Origin: Liolophura sinensis
Lineage: Eukaryota > Mollusca > Polyplacophora > Chitonida > Chitonidae
DNA length: 64,000 nt
Reading direction: 5' to 3'
Assembly (NCBI RefSeq): GCF_032854445.1
Contig: NC_088295.1
Location: forward strand, 37,127,385 to 37,191,384
Below the pieces are notes generated by a model. That model made no database searches. It saw only the letters and a program-made list of their open reading frames with translations, and was not told the DNA's origin. Shown here one piece after another: positions 39,082 to 50,740 of this stretch. A program made the position numbers and the translations under genes. How positions within the stretch are numbered: the stretch's first letter is position 1; each line of letters begins with the position of its first letter.

Positions 39082-39448
39082 TTCTTTGTCAGATTAGTTG
39101 GTAGAGCGTCTGCTTCGGGAGGCGGTAGGTTCGGGGTCAATCCAGGGTCGAGTCACACCTAAGACCTTAAAAGAGGAAGTTGTAACTTCCTTGCTTGGCG
39201 AACAGCATGAAGGGAATAGTACAACAACTGGTTGACCAGTATCAGTACAATGGCACTGGCGAGGGGACTTACTTGCCTTCGGTAAGGCGTCTCAGTGAAG
39301 CAGCACTAAACTGAAGAGCGGTGGAAATCCATCCAGCAAGAAGGAGGCACATTACATGCACTCTCAGGATTCCTTTGTCATCGTATGACGGAAAAATTGT
39401 TGAGTACGACGTTAAACCCCAAGCACTCACTCACTCACTCACTCACTC
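39082..39448 (+). repeat. SINE family B, second copy
   Basis: The tRNA-like head is partly diverged at its 5' end, but tagttggtagagcgtctgct is clear, with anticodon loop TTCGGGA (CGG, Pro) and ggtcaatcc. The family hairpin aggaagttgtaacttcct, the gccttcggtaaggcgtctca block, the ggaggcacattacatgcact block and gtacgacgttaaaccccaag follow. The tail is (CACT)n, cactcactcactcactcact. About 37 bases longer in the middle than the copy at 14143-14470. Confidence 0.9.
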
Positions 39449-40589
39449 TTCATCTGATTCTACATGTCTTTCCATAATTGTCATCGTCGGAATACGATAA
39501 CCATAATGAAGAATCTCAGCAGTGGCGCAGTAAGTATTTCCCCGACACTACCGGAGACCCCCAAACCTTGTCACAGCGAGACGGTGTGGATGTCGTGTGT
39601 GGATTAGTTAAATTATTGATGAGAGTTTAGTGTGTGAGGGTAGAGGCAGTCAGATGGCGTTGTCTTTGTAGTCATTATGCGAAATAAACTGTCTAGAGGA
39701 ATTCTGCCTGTTGTCTGACTGAGCTACTTCAGACAGTTTCTGTCTGTACCTGTGACAAGATTGGTCTAATGGTCATTGGCATAAACTCAGCAGTGGACGC
39801 CCTGCATTACAGCACGCCTCACTTGTCCAGAGGGCATTACTCATGGGAGGGAGTGGGGTGGGGAGAGTGCAGGAGAAGGTGGATGATCGTGGGATGAAGT
39901 AGAGACCCACTTTTCGAAACAGCTTCCAAGCTTTTGCTTCCTTACTTGTGCCTAGAGGCTTGTCTTCCAAAGACATGGTGGCGAAAGTGTTAGGTAATGC
40001 AAAAACTCTGCTTCATGGCAACATATAAGTCCAAAACACACTTTGTTCTTTAATCATTTCTTATTTATCAACTACATGTACATGTAACTGTTAGCTTCAG
40101 AAGTAATGTGTTTCTTAGTGCTTTGACTTTTCGTCAACACTAATATATATTCACTAGAAAACTCATGTGCCGTTCAGGCTTTGACGTATTGGCAGAACAA
40201 AACTGAGGAGTATTGCAATGAATGTAAGACTGCAAACTGCCCAGTATTACAGCATCAAATGCTTATATGTTAGCAGGACTCAGTATGGCTGACTGGCTAT
40301 TGTTCTGCCAAGATGATAATGTCACATGCAACTCCTCTATAGGCATTGTCATGAAGACCCCGCAAACAATGAGGCCAAGAGAATGTCTAAATTTCCTGTC
40401 CATTATCAGGATTGAAGCCACGTTTTATATGCTAGAATTATGGTGGGAATTATGATAAATAATTAAGAAAGACGCACTAATTACAATTTAGCTGGATATA
40501 AAAGAAGATTTTTTTATGATTTTGAAATACAGGCTGATATATTCTTACATGTACATGTAGAACTATATAGCCTCGATTCTTGTCATTTG

Positions 40590-40888
40590 GTGAAAATCTT
40601 TAATGTTCAGCATGAAAATCTGTAATGTTCAGCATGAAAATCTGTAATGTTCAACTTTAAAATTATTTATATTCAACAACAAAATCCTTAATGTTCAACA
40701 TGAAAATCCTTAATGTTCAACATGAAAATCTTTTTTGTTCAACATGAAAATCATTAATTATTGTTCAACATGAAAATCCTTATTGTTCATTATTAAAATC
40801 TTTTATATTCAACACAAAAATCTGTATTATTCCACATGAAAATCCTTAATGTTCAACATGAAAAGCCTTAATGTTCAACATGAAAAAT
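40590..40888. repeat. About 21-bp degenerate tandem repeat
   Basis: The phrase gttcaacatgaaaatcctta recurs about 14 times with variable spacing of 19-25 bases. Variants include gttcagcatgaaaatctgt and attcaacacaaaaatctgta. The units are too irregular for one exact period, indicating an older array. Confidence 0.85.
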
Positions 40889-42456
40889 GCAATTTCCTGC
40901 GCATTCTTGTTCACCTTGGTTGCTGACCTTTCTGTGAGGAGTATCCAGATCATTGTTTCTACTTTGATGATATTGTGATAATGTGTTGAATTAGTGCTTG
41001 CTTATAGTTTACCCATCCTGTTTTCATCAAGCTGTGCAAAATTGTGTGGGCTTAAGGCTAGAGAGGAGACCCTGGAGGATTACACTGATCTATGTGTATG
41101 TACCTGTCTAAGTTTGATCTGCAGTACACCCTGATCCTATAGCCCCCAACCAGCCATTTCTTATGTCAACATATTTAATGCAGATTTATGGCTTTTAGTG
41201 GCGGCCTGAGCAAACAGGTAGATAACAGGCCCGTCTCGTTGATAGGACCCAGGTACCTTACTGCATGGATTAACACATGGATTTAATAGCGCAGTGTTAA
41301 ATTGTCCTGGTAATCTATCTTGTTGACATTCGCCCACAGTATGGTCACAAGATGACAGTTACGGAGTCATCTACCACCACCACAACATAACTGTTAACAC
41401 ATTTCATACACATCACCACAGGTAATTGGCTATGTTTAGGTCTGGATTAACTTTTTATACTGTTTTGAACAATATTTAAATCTCACATATATATAGGGAC
41501 TTTATTTCAGTAAAATAATAGCTCAGCATGTTGTGGGTACATTTAAGCAGGTTGTGCCGCCGACATTAAGACCTAATTAAGAATTAATGAAATCAGTATG
41601 ATGTGGTGAAATAGTGTTGATCTTCATATGCATGTATGTATTGTTAGCTAGTTTTAGCTCAGTTTCATTGAGATGAACAGGGTTTTGTTTTATGATAATT
41701 TAGTTACTTGGAGTTAAAGTACACTCATACAAGGCCAATCAAATGCAAGGAAACTGCATGGGAAGATGTCAAAGAAAATTGTTCTCGCAAGGTACTTGAC
41801 AAACCTGAGTTGTCACTCACATGTAAATCCACAGCTAAACCAGTATTCAGACATATGCACATTCGCCAATGATGGGAGCAATGTCTCTTTTGTTATTGTT
41901 GATCATGAAGAACAAGTGAGGCCTTTCTAGATCATCAGAACATGTCCTGGGCAAATAAAGGATAATAAAGGTAGCCTACAGGAATAGAGTACTATCTTGT
42001 AGCATTGTCCTTTATAGTGATTACTTCCTAATTACATCATAGCATGAGGTATTGTCAGCATTGCATAATATAGTGTAATCTGCCAAGTTAATTTAATCAG
42101 TGAGAAAGTTGCCAGTGTATATTAATGCTTTACATGTGCACTGGTGTTCTTAAAATGGCATGCATCTCCACATTCAAATTTATGATTTTCATTGATCCTG
42201 TAGAAAACTGTACCATGTGGTGTTTTGGGTCAACTCCAGGAAACAAAAGCATTAATTGTTGTGTGCATTTAATAGTTATATGAAGTGCATTAAAGAGTTA
42301 AATTAATCCAACCTGTAAACTTATTTCATTAGGTTACAAGTACTGTATACACAGTTTAGGGTAAATTGTCTACATAAGGAATTTGGAAATTTTTACCCTC
42401 ACTAAGAGTTATATCAAAATCTATTTAATTAGGTTTCAGGCAAGTAAGCACACTTT

Positions 42457-42625
42457 TCATTTATTCATTTATTTGATTTGTGTTTTACGCCATTCTCAAG
42501 AATATTGGACTTATACGACGGAGGCCAGCATTATGGCGGGAGGAAACCAGGCACAACCCAGTGGAAACCCATGGTAGGTTGCTGGCAGACCTTCCCACAT
42601 AAGGCCGGAGAGGAAGTCAGAATGG
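42457..42625 (-). repeat. SINE family A, lacking tRNA head
   Basis: tttatttgatttgtgtttta, cgccattctcaagaatattg, aggccagcattatggcggga, ggcagaccttcccacataag and gccggagaggaagtcag, then the match ends. Confidence 0.85.
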
Positions 42626-42824
42626 AACACATTTTAATAACATTCTTCATGTTTGAATGTAAGAAATAGATCAGAAGGTTGTAGAAAGTGAAATATTGTT
42701 TGCTCTTGCAATTATGGCCGTGTAAAGGAGAGGGAATCATGAATACATTATGTTTACCAGTGATTGAAGGACATGCACCTTATAACCACACTACCACGAG
42801 TCATCACTCGCTTGTATTGTTTTT

Positions 42825-43088
42825 TTATTTCTTATTTATTTGACTGGAGTTTTGCCAGTGCTCAAGAATATTTCACTCGTACAACAGTGGCCATCACTAG
42901 ACTGGGCTTGTGAGACACCAATAACCATATGCAGGTTTCTGACAGACCTCCTCATGGACGACTGGAGAGGAAGCCAGCTAGACTTGAACACACACCGATC
43001 ACATACATGTAGGTGAAACTAGGTGAGACTGGCTCCTGGGTCATTGTGCATTGCTAGCATGCTTACCATTAAGATGTGGAGGCTCCCA
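42825..43088 (-). repeat. SINE family A, diverged full-length
   Basis: tttgactggagttttgccag, tgctcaagaatatttcactc, ctggagaggaagccagctag, then a diverged head with ggctcctgggtcattgtgca and ending aagatgtggaggctccc. cttgtatt occurs before (42811-42818) and after (43089-43096), a likely short target-site duplication. Confidence 0.8.
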
Positions 43089-44122
43089 CTTGTATTTGAA
43101 AGATACAAACTAAATTACCTGTCCTAGTAGTACGTGTGCAGATTTAGTCGTGTGAATTTGTAACTTTTTTTTTTTTTTGGTAACTAACTGGAAGTCAGTA
43201 TATTTAGCTTGGCAGTACAAATGTACTGGTAACTTACATGCAGGCAGAGAAGAATTCAGGCTTATGTATATATAACAACGGCCATGGCGAACATTACAGC
43301 AGTGTAAAAGGTTGCATTACCATGCACTGAGCAAAATAAGGCCTTTATTTGATTGTAATAAAATGGCTTGATGCTAAATGAAATATGTGTGCTTTTATCG
43401 ATTACACAGCTGGATATTTGTGTTTTCTGAATTCTCTTTTGATGAACTTGGAGCTTTCACTTTTTTGTCTGAGCAAGTTAATTGTCATTTGATGATCTTT
43501 GAAGTTTTTTCCACTCTGACAATTATTTTAAGGTTTCTCGAAGGCAATGTAATCATCAATCATTAGAGAGTAAAAATTACTTTCCAGTGGACTCAATTTG
43601 TTGATACATGTTGACAAAAGTGTGGAGATTGTTGCATTTAGCTGTAAAGAATATACATGTAAACAGATTACCTACAGCAAATCCAAGTTTTGTCTAAATG
43701 TATGTACAGACCTTACTGTATAAACTGTTCAGATTCCTGTACCAGAAGTAGGTGGATAACTATATCACTGCAAGTGTTCCGTCTGTGCAAGCTTGAATTT
43801 CCTTTGCTTCACAGTTAACATCCAACAAGAAATAATACACAGTTAGATTCTGTTCTTATGGTGTGAATTAAATGGTAGTGCAAATTCACTGAATATAGCC
43901 AGTAGTGTATTGTGTTTAGATGCTCAATATTTAGAATGCAAGTTTGTGCATATGCAAGATGTATACTGACTTGTATGGAGTCGTAATTTTAAATGAAACT
44001 GTATTTCTGATGAATATATTTTCATTATAATCAGTCATCGAAGTACTTGTGTCAAAAGTTTGCTGTAATGTCAGCGTGATTTGCCTGATTTTTTTCTCCT
44101 ACAACTGTGGATGCTGGTTTGA

Positions 44123-44387
44123 TATATTTGTTTATTTATTTGATTGGTGTTCTACGCGGTATTCAAGAATATTTCACTTATATGACGGTGACCGGCGTTA
44201 TGGTGGGAGGAAACCGGGCAGAGCCCATGGAATCCCATTCACAGGTCGCTGGCAGACCTTTTCACGTATGGCCAAAGAGGAAGCCAGCATGAGCTGGACT
44301 TGAACTCACAGCAACCCACATTGGTGAGAGGCTCCTGGGTCATTATGCTTCGCTAGCGTGCTAACCAACTGAGCCACAGAGGCCTCA
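44123..44387 (-). repeat. SINE family A, full-length with TSD
   Basis: A complete copy from the (TTTATT) tail through attcaagaatatttcactta, gtgggaggaaaccgggcaga and gagctggacttgaactcaca to aactgagccacagaggc. It is flanked by gatgctggtttga (44110-44122) and gatgctggtgtga (44388-44400), a 13-base target-site duplication with one difference. Confidence 0.9.
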
Positions 44388-45481
44388 GATGCTGGTGTGA
44401 ACAAGTAACTTTTAACATGCATGTAGAAGTGTTGCATGATCAGCCAGATGATGAATATCTTGAGTGTCAAATGTTTTTATACAGGAGACAAAAGACCTTT
44501 AACAGAATTAGGTTATGTGTGAGGCATTGAGGGAAAGCCCCAACTGTGGTTACAACCTGTTACATTGTCAGATCACGGGGAACAAAGCTGTGGTGCGTGT
44601 GTCTATGTTCATTGTGGTCTGATCTTTCAGCTCCTCTGACAAGTTCACGCCGGCAGTTCATTTTTTTTTTTTTTCAGAATTACGTGCTGTATCAAGTATG
44701 TGTCACATGATCTTTGAATGACGTTTTTATCATCAAACAAAACTCTCCAAGAAATGGCTGCCAGCATTTGTCAAAGGAATACTTTGTTTTTGGGCACATA
44801 TCATGACTGGTGTGCATGTATGTATATGTGTAATTCTCTTCTAGAGTCAGGAATGTGCACATTTATGTGTAGATATAGAGTATGTGTACATGCATGTACA
44901 GTCCGCTCTAAGTGACAACTATACATGTAGCTGTAGTGCAACTCCTACAGTAAGAAATTTAATGGTGGCATGCCTTTATGTTATGTTTTATGCCTATGTG
45001 TTGAAGAATTTACATTATTACTTGCTGAGTAATCGTCATACAATGATAACATATGTAGTACATTTAAGTTTTGCCTACTGCCTTCAAAGTAAAATTGCAG
45101 ATACAGTCTGAACTGCATGATTAAGCTCTCATTATCTCATTATAATTTTCATAGTATTAAACCACTCAATACATGTGTATTGTGTGCAATGCACTTTTAC
45201 TGTTAAGTGACAATTTAGGACTTAATAAGTTCTCGAGAACTGAAATAGATAACTTTATAATTGTGGAACCACTTGGATCACATGATGATTATGCATGATA
45301 TATCGAAATGGGTGGAGCGAACAATCTTCTACATAGCTTGGATCCAGTTAACCAATTCTGGGGAAAAGTTTACCATTATTATGTAAGTTTATATAATGTC
45401 ATGTAAAATGTTGTGTTTTTGCTCTGAAAGAGTCACATTTTTGCACTAATCCAATATTGACTGACTGATTAATATTGATTA

Positions 45482-45698
45482 CGGTAATTCTTCAACATTT
45501 TCTCATGTTTGCAAGACCTGTGTTTATTCAAGCATATTCTGAAGGCGTTATTCTGTGTAGGCGGAAAAAATGAGACATTCGTAAAGCCCTGAAATTGGCC
45601 TACCCAACCAATGTAGTTTTGTCTCCGAAATCAAATTAATGTGCATAAATTGCACTGGAAGTTGCTATTTTATATGCGAAAAGGTTGAGGAATCGGGG
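45482..45698. mobile_element. TA-flanked MITE (family 1, copy 1), 217 bp
   Basis: The left end ggtaattcttcaacattttc and the right end gcgaaaaggttgaggaatc are inverted relative to each other over about 25 bases. The element is flanked by TA at 45480-45481 and 45699-45700. The interior matches 52974-53188 and 57455-57703 (for example tgtgtaggc...ataaactta-like and aaatcaaatta blocks). There is no coding sequence. The TA duplication and length fit a Tc1/mariner-type MITE. Confidence 0.8.
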
Positions 45699-46149
45699 TA
45701 ATCTATACCTTCAGAAGAAAATCATACAGCTAGACATATGCTTTAACCTGTATACCGACCGATCTTTTGTCCATAACTTGTGATTTAAGAGCCTTTAAAA
45801 TGCACTCTTCTATCAGAATGACGTAATTTTGTTCCATCTTCCAGTCTGACTTAGGCCAATCTGATTACATGTGGCCATGTTGACTTAGTTCTTCATTGCT
45901 GCAATTGCAACACACTCTGTGTGTGTACGTACTCCATCTGCTACTAAGCTTAGCCACACTAGAGGAGGAGTATAAAAAGCTGGCTTTATCTCATGCCACT
46001 TGTGGCATTTTCCATTAAATACATGTACAGGCTGTCATATTGATTATGCATGTACTGTGTACATGTATGTATTATATCAGAAGAAGTAGGACATGCTGAA
46101 TGGCCCTTATTTTGGACAACAGTTATCAACTTGGTTTTATTTCCTTGTG

Positions 46150-46690
46150 GTTACAATTCCATACTCAACAGAGTGCAGGTTTCATCATTCCCAATATTTG
46201 GTCACAGTTCCACATACGCCACACAATGCAGGTTTCATCATTCCCAGTATTTGGTCACAATTCCATATACGCCACACAATGCAGGTTTCGTCATTCCCAG
46301 TATTTGGTCACAATTCCATATACGCCACACAATGCAGGTTTCATCATTCCCAGTATTTGGCCACAATTCCATATACGCCACACAATGCAGGTTTCATAAT
46401 TCCCAATATTTGGTCACAATTCCATATACGCCACACAATGCAGGTTTCATCATTCCCAATATTTGGTCACAATTCCATATACGCCAGACAATGCAGGTTT
46501 CATCATTCCCAATATTTGGTCACAATTCCATATACGCCACACAATGCAGGTTTCATCATTCCCAATATTTTGTCACAATTCCATACTCCACACAATGCAG
46601 GTTTCATCATTTCCAGTTTTTGGCCACAATTCCATATACTCTGCACATTGCAGGTTTCATCATTCCCAGTTTTTTGCCATAGTTTAATAT
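46150..46690. repeat. 53-bp minisatellite, ten units
   Basis: gcaggtttc recurs at 46175, 46228, 46281, 46334, 46387, 46440, 46493, 46546, 46597 and 46650. The spacing is 53 bases except for one 51-base step. The remainder of each unit is a tcattcccaatatttggtca block and a caattccatatacgccacac block. The unit has no stop codon in any + strand frame, so long open frames cross the array in all three frames. I take these as a by-product of the repeat, not as protein. Confidence 0.95.
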
Positions 46691-47110
46691 ATGGATAAAT
46701 TAACAGAGCTGAGACAAACTACATGGTTCCCTTGTTAATTTATATAAATTTTATATGTACATTGTACTGTATACAGCCAAGTACATGTAGTTTTCTAGTT
46801 TAAAAACATGGGAAGTCACAACATTTTGAAGTTCTGTAACAGTGAAGCAGTCACCACACTTTAATTTTGAAAGACCACTTCCTGGACAATGCTCTCCTCA
46901 TTAGTACTTTAGCTGAAAGGGCCCAGATGTCAGGGCTTTAGTGCTAATCCACAAATTTGGATGTTTTATTAGATTTTGGTGTGCATCCAGACAGTTTCTG
47001 ACTTTATACTCAGATGTTGAAATGTGATCAATTTAATCCACTTGTATGAATAAATTAAATCTAGTAGCTTTATCCAGGTGATACATTAAATAAGTTCAGC
47101 CTTTTATTTT

Positions 47111-47835
47111 AGTGATTGTGCATTTGTATGGGTCAAGTGATTGTGTATTTGTATGGGTCAAGTGATCGTGTATTTGTATGGGTCAAGTGATTGTGCATAT
47201 GTATGGGTCAAGTGATTGTGTATTTGTGTGGGTCAGGTGATTGTGTATTTGTATGGGTCAAGTGATCGTGTATTTGTATGGGTCAAGTGATTGTGTATTT
47301 GTATGGGTCAAGTGATCGTGTATTTGTATGGGTCAAGTGATTGTGCATATGTATGGGTCAAGTGATTGTGTATTTGTATGGGTCAAGTGATCGTGTATTT
47401 GTATGGGTCAAGTGATTGTGCATTTATATGGGTCAAGTGATTGTGTATTTGTATGGGTCAAGTGATTGTGTATTTGTATGGGTCAAGTGATTGTGTATTT
47501 GTATGGGTCAAGTGATTGTGCATTTGTATGGGTCAAGTGATTGTGTATTTGTATGGGTCAAGTGATTGTGCATTTGTATGGGTCAAGTGATTGTGTATTT
47601 TTATGGGTCAAGTGATTGTGCATTTGTATGTGTCAAGTGATTGTGCATTTGTATGGGTCAGGTGATTGTGTATTTGTATGGGTCAATTGATTGTGTATTT
47701 TTATGGGTCAAGTGATTGTGCATTTGTATGTGTCAAGTGATTGTGCATTTGTATGGGTCAATTGATTGTGTATTTGTATGAGTCAATTGATTGTGTATTT
47801 GTATGGGTCAATTGATTGTGTATTTGTATGGGTCA
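47111..47835. repeat. 25-bp minisatellite, exactly 29 units
   Basis: The unit is agtgattgtgtatttgta followed by tgggtca, repeated without any length change over 725 bases. Variant sites include T/C at unit positions 7 and 11. Units 2-4 recur as units 8-10, and units 20-22 recur as 24-26, so the array grew partly by multi-unit duplication. The last units carry attga instead of agtga. Not coding: stops occur in the frames. Confidence 0.97.
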
Positions 47836-49532
47836 GTTATGTTGATCTGATTTCAAGATATTTGAATGCAGAATTTTTTGTCCTGATGTGCTATAGTTAC
47901 CAGTATTTACATGTATAGAGCTTATAAAGAAGTGTGTTTTCATAAAATCTGGCTCTTGGATTTAGCTGTGTTAACATTAGGAAGGTTATCTGTGTACTTT
48001 TAACTGTTACGAGCTTTTAGATGTACATGTCTTTTTATATATTTTCATAACATGTATGGGTTTTAAAATTGTAATTGCATCAAACAGCCTAAAAAGAACC
48101 TTTTGGTTTGTAATTTGTTCTTGCAAGCTGTATACCTAGAATCCCCATTATATTATATACTTTGCTCTACCAACGAGTCCATTGTAAAGGATTTATTGGC
48201 ACTCATCAGTATTAGTGATGCTATTCCCATGACAGTTTCCAGAAGCAAGTCTTCTGAAGAACATGAACAATAGAAACTAGTGGGGAAGGTTTTCAAAATG
48301 GACAGATTATAGGCCTTATGTATACATTGTGTAAGACTAAGCTGTCTGATCCGCAACAACCTGTGGCGGCCACTCGCACAGTATTAGCATTACCATGATT
48401 AAGCTGTATGCTTATTGGAAACATCAAGCAGTTTAAAAATAAAGGTATGATCAGTTAAAGCTGGAGTGAAATACATGTATTGAAAGCTTATGTACATATA
48501 CAGGAAAATTGTGTTCACTGAAAGCACAACATCATACAAAACTATAAAAGTATATAATGTCCATCAAACTGAATCTTATGCTTCTTCGAAGTCTTTTCTT
48601 CTGTTTATTCAAACTGAAATAGTAATGACTAATCTGTTTGGTGATTGGTGTCATGTTACATGAAGTCTGTTTAATGTTTACATGTATACCTGTTCATTAT
48701 ATAGGCTTTACACTGCAGCTGCATTCCCAGACCTGTAGACAATATCCCTGGCATTACAGGTACGGTAATAGGCTCATGTCTGACACGGCTATCTTGGAGT
48801 TTCCATCCTGAGTAAATTAGAGAGTAGGAACCACGGCTTTAACTGCTGCTTGCCTGCAGGGCGAGTGTCCTGTTGTTGACAGTTGTGCCTTGGTGTAGTG
48901 GTCTTAACCTAGAAGAGGTGTGCTTTGGAAGCAAGGCTACCTGACTGCCTGTTTGCTCAGGTTAATGATATGGGAAGTGTTTACAGCTTGATAACAGCTC
49001 GTAATTGCACTTCAGACTTAACACAGTTCAATGCTTTTGTGGCCAAGCTTCAGATTTACATGTACATGTGTGATTGATATGCAGTTTGGTTTAGGAATAA
49101 CTTCCGGGGAGTTTGTATTATAATCTCCATTTCATCGAGCTTGGGTGTCTCAGCTGGTATCTTTAAGACACCCTGTTCTGACAAAATTAACATGTAGAGA
49201 CAGGGAAAAGAAGAGAAAATTTGAAAATGAGACTTCCTGATTCCAATTTTGGCCTAATATGTGGTTCTATCTGTTGTTGAATTCAGTCTTCTTCATTTAT
49301 TGAAAGTGTACTTGTACGTCAGCGTCTCACAGCTTAAGGATTTTAAAAGTGCGATTCCTGAACCTTTTCTAGGTTAATGTACACAAATTAAATTTTGCCA
49401 ATTCTGGAGGCTGGTGGACTGGTAGAAGACTTTGCATGGTGCACCTGTTTATACTTTGCAAAGGATGAGAATTTGTCATTATTTCTAGTCTAAAACAAGC
49501 TTGATGATCTGTTTTGACAGTATGACCTTTAA

Positions 49533-50740
49533 AGGATTAGTGTCCAGATTCATCATTTATTCATAATTAGCTACATCTGTATATATTGTTAAATTGAATG
49601 TAAAAAAATATTGGAAGAGGACACATTAATTGGAGTAATATGGCACTTAAAATCATTAGATTTTGATCTAATGCTGATTTTATGCAATTTTTCCACCAAG
49701 TCTCCCCCGAATTGCAGTCCAACATTCACAAGCTGTTAGAGCCTCGCCACTTAGTGCATTACAAGCCTCCAGTGTCAAAAGAGTGATTAAAAGCATACCA
49801 AAATTCTCCACGAAATGGTTTGCTGTTTTGCATACGTTTGTAAAAACAGGCCGTCAAAAAACCCATGGAATTGGTTTTTTACAAGTTTCCAGACGATTTG
49901 GCCATCAGGAAGGCATGGACTTACAGCGCAAGAAGGAAGGATTTTGTACCCACTGAAAACAGCTGTATCTGCTCTTGCCATTTTACAGCTGAAAGCTGCA
50001 ACAGGAATACAGCTAAATTTCCAGAAAGGCACCTGAACACTGTATCGGTACTTTTATAAATGCTATTAGCTGAACTGAAAACTGATAGACAGTAAACCTC
50101 TGTACACTCTAATATATTGTACACGACTCTTAATTTAGAATGCCATCAATGACATGTAAAGATAGCGTATGAATTTTGAGTCCCTTGGGAGATAGGATGA
50201 TATTTATTTTGAAGCGGCCAGAGGGAAAGAATTGGACATAGATATTAAATCTTAAAATAAACACATGAACTGTTTAGTGTAACACAGGGTAAAAGTATAG
50301 CTTACCAGTCCATATATTGCCAGTGCGGTTGGAAATGCCCTGACAAAGATCAAATTCAACACCTGAAAACTTGGAATCTTAAGTCTGACCAGAGATGTCA
50401 GTGGTATAAAATGGAACTTTAGCATCGCCCACTATGGGTTCAAACTGATACGGCAGTATATTTTCTTCTGAGTAGCCAGAATCCATCTCGAAAATGACAT
50501 CGTTTTGATGCGAATCCCCAGATTATTTAAGCCATCTGGACCAAGTCGGCCATCAGGGACATCACCCGCTGAGCAGTACTGGGCAGCCGGCTGGAGATTG
50601 GCTAGAGCAGTAAATCCAACGTTTTTTAGTGGATTTGCAGTCATTGTTACATTTCTCAGAAGCCCTCAGAAGGTAACATACTGTTTAAACAGGTTTTTAG
50701 CTTTATAATTAGGGTCAGAAGTTAATCTGACACTAATCCT
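49533..50740 (+). mobile_element. TTAA-flanked DNA transposon relic with THAP domain
   Basis: The left terminus AGGATTAGTGTCCAGATT (49533-49550) and right terminus AATCTGACACTAATCCT (50724-50740) form an inverted repeat with one single-base gap. TTAA flanks both sides (49529-49532 and 50741-50744). Inside is a frame-broken THAP zinc-finger domain. TTAA target sites plus a THAP protein are features of the Kolobok superfamily; piggyBac also uses TTAA but does not usually carry THAP. At about 1.2 kb it is too short for a full transposase, so this is an internally deleted, non-autonomous copy. Superfamily assignment is an inference. Confidence 0.75.
49815..50059 (+). pseudogene. Degraded THAP zinc-finger domain
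   Basis: Reads from ATG 49815 as MVCCFAYVCKNRPSKNP. The frame then shifts between about 49860 and 49880 and continues as YKFPDDLAIRKAW, RKDFVPTENSCICSCHF and TAKFPERHLNTVSVLL, stopping at 50057-50059. It keeps the THAP signature: an N-terminal C-x4-C pair, the FP and W positions, and a C-x2-H pair (CSCH) followed by F, about 80 residues in total as in real THAP domains. THAP domains bind DNA and occur in transposases and their domesticated derivatives. The frameshift and lack of any following domain indicate a dead copy, unless a hidden splice repairs the frame. Confidence 0.75.

Noticed and set aside
45971-45979. TATAAAAAG as a promoter for a gene at 46050
   Set aside because: A TATA-like string is expected by chance in AT-rich DNA, and the downstream frame is the repeat artefact.
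46050-46682. 210-residue open frame crossing the 53-bp array, with two further frames open as well
   Set aside because: All three forward frames are open because the repeat unit lacks stop codons. The reading is periodic nucleotide repeat, not evidence of selection on protein.
48885-48960. tRNA-like stretch with a box-A-like TGGTGTAGTGG
   Set aside because: No convincing box B and no cloverleaf. No match to the two SINE families.
50432-50708. Opposed short open frames inside the TTAA element as a second transposon gene
   Set aside because: Both strands are open for about 70 codons, but neither shows a recognised domain. Probably a shadow of decayed sequence.
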